DNA of 7,541 nt, taken from Desulfuromonadaceae bacterium. Its GTDB lineage: Bacteria; Desulfobacterota; Desulfuromonadia; Desulfuromonadales; SZUA-401. Both the position numbers and the translations under genes were made by a program. Shown here piece by piece: positions 1 through 5,177 of the stretch. The DNA lies in contig QKBP01000038.1 of assembly GCA_003246035.1 (NCBI GenBank), forward strand, positions 1 through 7,541, read 5' to 3'. Below the pieces are notes generated by a model. That model searched no databases, had not been told where the DNA came from, and saw only the letters and a list, made by a program, of their open reading frames with translations. The stretch's first letter is position 1, and each line of letters begins with the position of its first letter.

Positions 1-878
1 GCGCGGGCGATCTCGACCTCGAGCCCGAAGGCGTCGAAGATCGGCTCGTCGCCGTGGTACTTCTCGATCTTGTAGGTGAGCTTGGGCATGAAGGTGCCGA
101 TGAAGCGCACCACCTTGTCGTACTCGGGCTGGGAGTCGACCACGATGCGGGCCACGTCCTCGGTGAGGATGTCGCGCAGCACCTTGCAGGTGACGTCGAG
201 CTCCGAGTGGATCAGGGACGGCGCCTTCTTGTGTTCACGCACCCGCTGGATCTCCTCCCACTGGCTGACCAGGAACTCCATGTCGGCGCGCAGGTCCTCG
301 TCGCTCTTCCCTTCCGAGACGGTGCGCACAATGAAGCCGGTCCCCGGCGGACGCATCTCCTCGACCAGCGCCCGCAGGCGCTCCTTTTCGTCCTCGTCCT
401 CGATGCGCCGGCTGATGCCGATGTGGTTGACAGTCGGCATGTAGACCAGGTGGCGGCCCGGGAGGGAGACGTGGGTGGTGATGCGCGCCCCCTTGGTGCC
501 GATCGGCTCCTTGGCGATCTGCACCAGCACCTCCTGCCCTTCCTCGAGCAGCTCCTCGATCGGCGGCAGTTCGGGGTGCTGTTCGCTGCTCTCCCCCTCG
601 CTGAGGGCGTTGCCGTTCACCCCGTCGACGATCTCCTCGACGGCGTGCATGGCGTCGAGCACATCGGCGACATACAAAAAGGCGGCTTTCTCGAGGCCGA
701 TATCGACAAACGCGGCCTGCATCCCCGGGAGCACGCGGATCACGCGCCCCTTGTAGATGTTCCCCACGATCCCACGGTCACTGCCGCGCTCGATGTAGAG
801 CTCGGCAATGTGCCCCCCCTCCAGCAGGGCCACGCGGGTCTCCTGGGACGTGGTGTTGATCACCAGTTCCTTGGTCAT
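1..878 (-). CDS. rng: Ribonuclease G, N-terminal part (cut by window edge)
   Basis: Partial gene: 292 codons from the ATG at 876-878 to the left edge, with no stop reached. RNase G is a cytoplasmic endoribonuclease of the RNase E/G family that matures rRNA and starts decay of some mRNAs. The protein begins MTKELVINTTSQETRVALLE, the usual RNase G opening. A split S1 RNA-binding domain follows at about residues 35-130; its first half contains GNIYKGRVIRVLPGMQAAFVDIG and its second half GQEVLVQIAKEPIGTKGARIT after an acidic insert. Next come SLPGRHLVYMP and ISRRIEDEDEKERLR, also family hallmarks. The window stops just before the expected catalytic metal-binding aspartates, so activity cannot be judged. 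The start is supported by a GGAGA Shine-Dalgarno (885-889, minus strand) 6 nt upstream. The gene follows the radical SAM gene on the same strand after a 121-nt gap, an arrangement known from other bacteria, where rplU and rpmA often follow. Recognition is firm. Confidence 0.93.
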   Translation of the reverse strand, partial: MTKELVINTTSQETRVALLEGGHIAELYIERGSDRGIVGNIYKGRVIRVLPGMQAAFVDIGLEKAAFLYVADVLDAMHAVEEIVDGVNGNALSEGESSEQHPELPPIEELLEEGQEVLVQIAKEPIGTKGARITTHVSLPGRHLVYMPTVNHIGISRRIEDEDEKERLRALVEEMRPPGTGFIVRTVSEGKSDEDLRADMEFLVSQWEEIQRVREHKKAPSLIHSELDVTCKVLRDILTEDVARIVVDSQPEYDKVVRFIGTFMPKLTYKIEKYHGDEPIFDAFGLEVEIAR

Positions 879-999
879 GATGGATCTCCGAATCTATCTG
901 AAGTTGAAAAACGAAAATTCGTAAGGACGGGGGAGCCTCGTGGCGAATGGCTGCAACCCCTCTGCCCAGTCTACCCGATGTCGGCGACGTGGGAAATCC
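879..999 (-). other. Intergenic gap between the radical SAM gene and rng
   Basis: This 121-nt gap holds the rng ribosome binding site (GGAGA at 885-889). A weak 5-bp hairpin, ACGAA-TT-TTCGT followed by T residues on the minus strand (about 907-925), is too poor to call a terminator. No clear promoter is visible, so rng may be read from the upstream promoter, although a gap this size leaves room for its own. Confidence 0.4.
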
Positions 1000-3483
1000 C
1001 TAGTCCACCAGCTCGACGGCCGTCTTGCGCAGGCTCAGTTCGCGGGCCTGCTCGAAGTCGATCCCCAGCAGGTACGCGGCGAGCACCACCGGACTCCCCC
1101 GGCGCATCACCATGTGCAGCACGTCACCGTCCTGCTCGAGCGCTTCAACCCAGGGGCGGATGTCGACGACCACGCTCCGAGCCCCCTTGGGCCGGGTCAC
1201 CACGACGCTCTCGGCCGCCAGGAACTCACTGAGTGTCCGCTCGAGCTGGGCTCCGGGAGGGAGTTCGAGCCGGTAGTGGCTGACCCGGATACTGGCCGAG
1301 GGGGACGGCAGCTGCGAGGGGATCACCGCCCCCTCGAGAACCTGGAACCCCCGCGGCAATTCGCGATTGAGGAGCTCGACCACCTCACGGGCGGAACAGG
1401 GACGGGTCAGCTCGAGATCGATCAGCTCGGCGTCGCTCTCCACCCCGGTCGGGAGCGCCTCGGAGAAGGAGACCTTCGGCTTGGGGTGGAACCCCCCCGA
1501 ATAACGCACCGGCAGTCCGGCGCGCAGCACGGCCCGGTGGAAGGCGTTCATGGTGTCGAGATGGCCGAGGTAGCGCATCCGCCCCTCCTTGCGCAGGCGC
1601 AGTCGGACCCGGCAGCGCTCTTCACTCGCCTCCTCAGCTGCCGGGGTGGGCGGCACCTCGAGGTCATGCTCCTGCTGAAGGCGCATCTTCACGGCCTCGA
1701 AGTCGCATACGCCGCAGCCGCTGCAGTCACCGTCGCGGCAATCCGGGGTATACTCCCCCTTCAGGGCACGGTGGCGTTCCCGAAGCAGCCAGCTCTTGGG
1801 GATGCGGCTGTCGAGATGGTCCCAGGGGAGCGTCTCCTCCTCGCCGCGCTCGCGCAGGTACCAGGCCGGATCGATCCCGCAGGCTTCGAAGGCCCGGCGC
1901 CAGGTCTCCCAGTCGAAGTGGTCGCGCCAGCCGTCGAAACGGCAGCCGAGTCTATACGCCTCGGCGAGCACCGCGCCGAGACGGCGGTCACCGCGGGCGA
2001 ATACCCCCTCGAGCAGCGAGGCCCTGGCATCGTGCCACTTCAGGCGCAGCTTGCGCTTGGCGAGCTCCTCGCGCAGCAGCTCCTGGCGGCGCACGGTCTC
2101 CGCGACGCCGACCTGAGACTCCCACTGGAACGGGGTATGCGGCTTCGGGACAAAGGTCGAGACCGAGACGTTGACGTCCCCGCCCCCCGGCGTCCCCTTG
2201 GCGCCCCGCTTGACCTGGGCGGCGAGCTCGACGATCGCCCGCAGGTCCTCGTCGCTCTCGGTCGGCAGCCCGAGCATGAAATAGAGCTTGATGACCCGCC
2301 AGCCGAGCCCGAAGGCGCTGCGGGTCGCCGCGAGCAGGTCGGCCTCGTCGATCCCCTTGTTGATCACGTTGCGCAGCCGCTCGCTCCCCGCTTCGGGGGC
2401 CATGGTGAAACCGGTCTTGCGGACCTTGCGGATCTCCTCCATCAGCTCGGTGGAGAGCGAACCGACCCGCAGACTCGGCAGGCTGACCGCTACGCGCTGC
2501 CGGGCATACCGCTGCATCAGCTCCTTGAGCAGCGGCTCGACACAGGTGTAATCGCCGCTCGAGAGACTGAGCAGGGAGACGTCGTCGTAGCCGCTGTTGC
2601 GCAGCGCCTCATCGACAACCTCCAGCAGCTTTTCGGGGCTGCGCTCGCGCACCGGGCGATACCAGTTGCCGGCCTGGCAGAAACGGCAGCCGCGGGTGCA
2701 GCCACGGGCGATTTCGACCGCCACGCGATCGTGCACCGTCCCCATGAACGGCACGATCGGCCGGCGCGGATAGGGGACGGCGTCGAGGTCGGCGACGACC
2801 CGCCGGCGCACGCCGGAAACCTCCGGCAGCGCCGGAACGATCGCTGCAACCCGCCCGTCGTCGTGATACTCGACCGAGAAGAGTGCAGGGACATAGACTC
2901 CCTCGATGGCCGCCAGGCGGCGCAGCAGCGCGGGCCGGTCCTCGCCGGCGGCGCGACTGGCGCGCAGCGCGGAGCAGACCTCGACCAGCGCCTCCTCGCC
3001 GTCACCGAGCAGGGCGCAGTCGAAAAACTCCGCGAGCGGCTCAGGGTTGCCGGCACAGGGGCCGCCGACCATCACCAGCGGATGCCGGGCGTCCCGGTCG
3101 GCGGAGCGCAGCGGCACCCCCCCGAGCTCAAGCATGGTGAGCACGTTGGTGTAGGAGAGCTCGTACTGGAGGGTGAAGCCGAGCAGGTCGAAATCGGCCA
3201 GGGGGCGCTGCGACTCGAGGCTCACCAGCGGCTCGCCGGCGGCGCGCAACTCCTGCTCCATATCCGCCCAGGGGGCGTAGACCCGTTCGGCCGCGACCCA
3301 GTCGAGGCCGTTGAGGATGTTGTACAGGATCGGGAAGCCGATATGGCTCATCCCGACCTCGTAGACATCGGGGAACGCCAGGGCACAGGTGACGTCGACC
3401 TCGGCCCAATCCTTGAATCGGCTGCCGGCCTCGGCCCCGAGGTAGCGGGCCGGGTGACTGACCCGGTTGAGAATGTGGTTCAT
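1000..3483 (-). CDS. TIGR03960-type radical SAM protein fused to TIGR03936/DUF2344
   Basis: An 827-aa cytoplasmic protein of unknown reaction. Residues 1 to about 200 match the B12-binding-like N-terminal half of TIGR03960 proteins (RYLG near the start, then FPDVYEVGMSHIG). The radical SAM cluster is CTRGCRFC, with Cys262, Cys266 and Cys269 expected to hold the SAM-binding 4Fe-4S cluster. A second cysteine group (C582, C587, C590, C593; CRDGDCSGCGVC) lies before the C-terminal domain and may bind another Fe-S cluster or zinc. From about residue 622 (RCRVRLRLRKEGRMRYLGHLD) the protein is the TIGR03936/DUF2344 domain, a separate gene in many Firmicutes, so this is a fusion. I chose the ATG at 3481-3483 because MNHILNRVSHPARYLG fits the family's N-terminus; an in-frame ATG 48 nt upstream (3531) is possible. 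The Shine-Dalgarno is weak for either start: GGAAAG lies 12 nt before the chosen ATG. It ends in TAG and leads into rng, so co-transcription is likely. A role in RNA or ribosome modification is only inferred from that neighbour. Confidence 0.9.
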   Translation of the reverse strand: MNHILNRVSHPARYLGAEAGSRFKDWAEVDVTCALAFPDVYEVGMSHIGFPILYNILNGLDWVAAERVYAPWADMEQELRAAGEPLVSLESQRPLADFDLLGFTLQYELSYTNVLTMLELGGVPLRSADRDARHPLVMVGGPCAGNPEPLAEFFDCALLGDGEEALVEVCSALRASRAAGEDRPALLRRLAAIEGVYVPALFSVEYHDDGRVAAIVPALPEVSGVRRRVVADLDAVPYPRRPIVPFMGTVHDRVAVEIARGCTRGCRFCQAGNWYRPVRERSPEKLLEVVDEALRNSGYDDVSLLSLSSGDYTCVEPLLKELMQRYARQRVAVSLPSLRVGSLSTELMEEIRKVRKTGFTMAPEAGSERLRNVINKGIDEADLLAATRSAFGLGWRVIKLYFMLGLPTESDEDLRAIVELAAQVKRGAKGTPGGGDVNVSVSTFVPKPHTPFQWESQVGVAETVRRQELLREELAKRKLRLKWHDARASLLEGVFARGDRRLGAVLAEAYRLGCRFDGWRDHFDWETWRRAFEACGIDPAWYLRERGEEETLPWDHLDSRIPKSWLLRERHRALKGEYTPDCRDGDCSGCGVCDFEAVKMRLQQEHDLEVPPTPAAEEASEERCRVRLRLRKEGRMRYLGHLDTMNAFHRAVLRAGLPVRYSGGFHPKPKVSFSEALPTGVESDAELIDLELTRPCSAREVVELLNRELPRGFQVLEGAVIPSQLPSPSASIRVSHYRLELPPGAQLERTLSEFLAAESVVVTRPKGARSVVVDIRPWVEALEQDGDVLHMVMRRGSPVVLAAYLLGIDFEQARELSLRKTAVELVD

Positions 3484-3632
3484 AAGCTGTCTGAACTTTC
3501 CGGAAGATGGCGTAAACTGACAATGTAGCATTCCAACTCTTTTCCGGCCAAGCTCTTTTCCCGCTTCGGGGGGCTTCCCTGCCCGGCGTTTTTCGTATAC
3601 GTTAAGGCTTCAATTTTGACCGCGAGGAAACG
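3484..3632. promoter_or_regulatory. Divergent intergenic region with presumed promoters
   Basis: This 149-nt gap separates the divergent radical SAM and PHP genes, so it should hold promoters for both strands. No convincing sigma-70 or sigma-54 promoter stands out. On the minus strand TTGGCC and TACATT lie 18 nt apart (4/6 matches each), placed to serve the ATG at 3483. On the plus strand TATACG (3596-3601) lies within the 8-bp palindrome CGTATACG (3594-3601) and could be a -10, but it has no good -35. The region is less GC-rich near 3590-3620 than the genes around it. The promoter role rests on gene orientation, not on clear motifs. Confidence 0.35.
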
Positions 3633-4358
3633 ATGACTCCCCAGACCCTCTCTCCGGAAGCCGACCTGCACGTCCACACCATCGCCTCCGGACACGGCTT
3701 CAGCACCATCAACGAGATCGCCCAGGCCGCCGCGGCCAGAAAACTGCGCGCCATCGGCATGACCGACCACGGGCCGGCCCTGCCGGGGGGGCCGCACCCC
3801 TACCACTTCGCCTCGTTGCGCTTCATCCCCGAGACCCTTCACGGCGTGCGGATCTTCAAGGGGATCGAGGCGAACATCGTCGCCCGGGGAGAACTCGACC
3901 TGGCGCCCCGCCACCTCGACCGCCTCGAGCTGGTGGTGGCCGGCTTCCACGAGGGGTGCGGCTACACGGCCGGGAGCGTCAAGGACAACACCCGGGTGCT
4001 CTGCTCGATCATGGACCTCCCCCAGGTCAAGATCATCAGCCATCCCGGAAACCCGCGCTTCCCCGTGGACCACGAGACCATCGTCCGCCACGCGACGGAT
4101 ACCGGCACCGCCATCGAGGTCAACAACTCCAGCTTCGGCCTGAGCCGCGGCGGCGACAGCAGCAACATCGAGCGGATCGTCGCGCTGTGCGCAGACCACC
4201 CCACCCTGCTCGCCGTCGGCAGCGACGCGCACATCGCCCAGCAGGTCGGTGAGTTCGACCATGCCCTGGCGCTGATCCGCGAGGTTGGCATCCCCCCCGA
4301 GCGGGTCGTGAACCGTACCCTCGAAAGCACCCTGGCTTTTCTTGACCTGAAGACTTGA
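3633..4358 (+). CDS. YcdX-type PHP-family phosphohydrolase
   Basis: A 241-aa cytoplasmic protein of the PHP superfamily, close in length and motif spacing to E. coli YcdX, a trinuclear-zinc phosphatase-like enzyme. All nine metal ligands known for YcdX have counterparts with nearly the same spacing: H13 and H15 (DLHVHT), H21 (GHGFST), H46 (TDHGP), E79 (GIEANI), H106 (GFHEG), H137 (ISHPGNP), and D198 and H200 (GSDAH). The active site is therefore complete. Its substrate is not known; related PHP enzymes cleave phosphate esters such as histidinol phosphate, but this subfamily should not be called HisK. The ATG at 3633 is backed by GAGGAA 5 nt upstream. The carbonic anhydrase gene follows 56 nt after the TGA on the same strand, so the two may be partly co-transcribed. 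Base composition is high-GC like the radical SAM and RNase G genes. Confidence 0.93.
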   Translation: MTPQTLSPEADLHVHTIASGHGFSTINEIAQAAAARKLRAIGMTDHGPALPGGPHPYHFASLRFIPETLHGVRIFKGIEANIVARGELDLAPRHLDRLELVVAGFHEGCGYTAGSVKDNTRVLCSIMDLPQVKIISHPGNPRFPVDHETIVRHATDTGTAIEVNNSSFGLSRGGDSSNIERIVALCADHPTLLAVGSDAHIAQQVGEFDHALALIREVGIPPERVVNRTLESTLAFLDLKT

Positions 4359-4371
4359 GTCAGGCTAAAAG
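4342..4371 (+). promoter_or_regulatory. Possible sigma-70 promoter for the carbonic anhydrase gene
   Basis: TTGACC (4342-4347, 5/6 to the -35 consensus) and TAAAAG (4366-4371, 4/6 to the -10 consensus) are separated by 18 nt and lie about 45 nt before the carbonic anhydrase start. The -35 falls inside the last codons of the PHP gene. A perfect 12-bp AT-rich palindrome (AAAGAATTCTTT, 4368-4379) overlaps the -10, in the place expected of an operator. The signals are ordinary in strength and could arise by chance, so this is a weak call. Confidence 0.25.
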
Positions 4372-4414
4372 AATTCTTTAGTGACAATAAAATCGAAAGA
4401 CGAACGGAGCCTGC

Positions 4415-5053
4415 ATGGAAGAGAGACTGCTCGAAGGGATACTGCGCTTTCGCCAGGAAGACTTCGAAGGCCACAAGGACCTTTTCCATGAGCTGGGTCG
4501 GGCCCAGAAGCCCCACACCCTCTTTATCGGCTGCGCCGACTCGCGGGTGGTCCCCAACCTGATCACCCAGACCACCCCCGGCGAGCTGTTCACGGTCCGC
4601 AATATCGCCAACATCGTCCCCCCTTACCGGGTCAGCGACGAGTACGCCGCGACCACCTCGGCGATCGAGTACGCCGTGCAGGCCCTCCATGTCGAGTCGA
4701 TCGTGGTCTGCGGCCACTCCAACTGCGGCGGCTGCGCGGCCCTGCATTCACCACCGGAGGCCCTCGACCACCTCCCCAACGTGCGCAAGTGGCTGGAGAT
4801 CCTGCAGCCGGTCAAGTCCGAGGTCGACAAGATCGCCCCCCCCGACTCCCCGCACGGGAGCCCGGAGGAGCGCGAGTGGCTCACCGAGCAGGTCAACATC
4901 GTCCACCAGCTGCGCAACCTGCTCAGCTACCCGTACATCCGCAGCAAGTACAAGGCCGGCGAGCTGAAGATCTTCGGCTGGTACTACCTGATCGAGACCG
5001 GCGAGATCTTCAACTACAACGCCGAGACCAAGACCTTCGACCCGGTCTCGTAA
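4415..5053 (+). CDS. Beta-class carbonic anhydrase
   Basis: A 212-aa cytoplasmic zinc enzyme interconverting CO2 and bicarbonate, supplying bicarbonate for carboxylations and pH balance. The beta-class signature is complete: C40, D42 and R44 in GCADSRV, and H101 and C104 in CGHSNCGGC (residues 99-107). C40, H101 and C104 are the expected zinc ligands, with the D42-R44 dyad controlling the fourth zinc position. Further family blocks are GELFTVRNIAN (56-66) and SAIEYAV (82-88). The length is normal for the CynT/Can type. The ATG is supported by CGGAG 5 nt upstream. No cyanase gene is next to it, so there is no reason to call it CynT. It follows the PHP gene after 56 nt, and a strong terminator begins 22 nt after its stop, so it is the last gene of that unit. 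Confidence 0.95.
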   Translation: MEERLLEGILRFRQEDFEGHKDLFHELGRAQKPHTLFIGCADSRVVPNLITQTTPGELFTVRNIANIVPPYRVSDEYAATTSAIEYAVQALHVESIVVCGHSNCGGCAALHSPPEALDHLPNVRKWLEILQPVKSEVDKIAPPDSPHGSPEEREWLTEQVNIVHQLRNLLSYPYIRSKYKAGELKIFGWYYLIETGEIFNYNAETKTFDPVS

Positions 5054-5075
5054 CCGCCACCCTCCCAGCAACGAC

Positions 5076-5103
5076 AAAGCCGCCCCACCGGGCGGCTTTT
5101 TTT
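5076..5103 (+). terminator. Rho-independent terminator of the carbonic anhydrase gene
   Basis: A perfect 10-bp stem, AAAGCCGCCC (5076-5085) and GGGCGGCTTT (5090-5099), closes a 4-nt loop (CACC) and runs directly into a T tract ending at 5103. It lies 22 nt after the carbonic anhydrase stop codon. Confidence 0.93.
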
Positions 5104-5110
5104 GTAATGC

Positions 5111-5140
5111 AAAAGAAAAGGCCCGGGGAAACCCCGGGCC
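5111..5140 (-). terminator. Rho-independent terminator of the outer-membrane porin gene
   Basis: On the minus strand a perfect 9-bp stem of GGCCCGGGG and CCCCGGGCC (5120-5140) with a TTT loop is followed by TTTTCTTTT (5119 down to 5111). It starts 37 nt after the TAA of the porin gene. Outer repeats ATGCAA/TTGCAT (5107-5112 and 5143-5148) could lengthen the stem. It faces the carbonic anhydrase terminator, so transcription from both sides stops in this 124-nt gap. Confidence 0.92.
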
Positions 5141-5177
5141 GATTGCATGGATAAATCACCTGTCAGGAGGCAGTGAT

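Noticed and set aside
54..1232. Plus-strand open frame of 392 codons over the left end
   Set aside because: It is opposite RNase G, runs across the intergenic gap, and shows no domain.
940..3528. Long plus-strand open frame of 862 codons
   Set aside because: It lies opposite the radical SAM gene, whose protein has clear motifs. The plus-strand translation is rich in Arg, Gly, Pro and His with no recognisable domain, the usual antisense shadow in high-GC DNA.
3480..4747. Minus-strand open frames opposite the PHP and carbonic anhydrase genes
   Set aside because: They are shadows: the plus-strand proteins have complete metal-binding sites, ribosome binding sites and a terminator.
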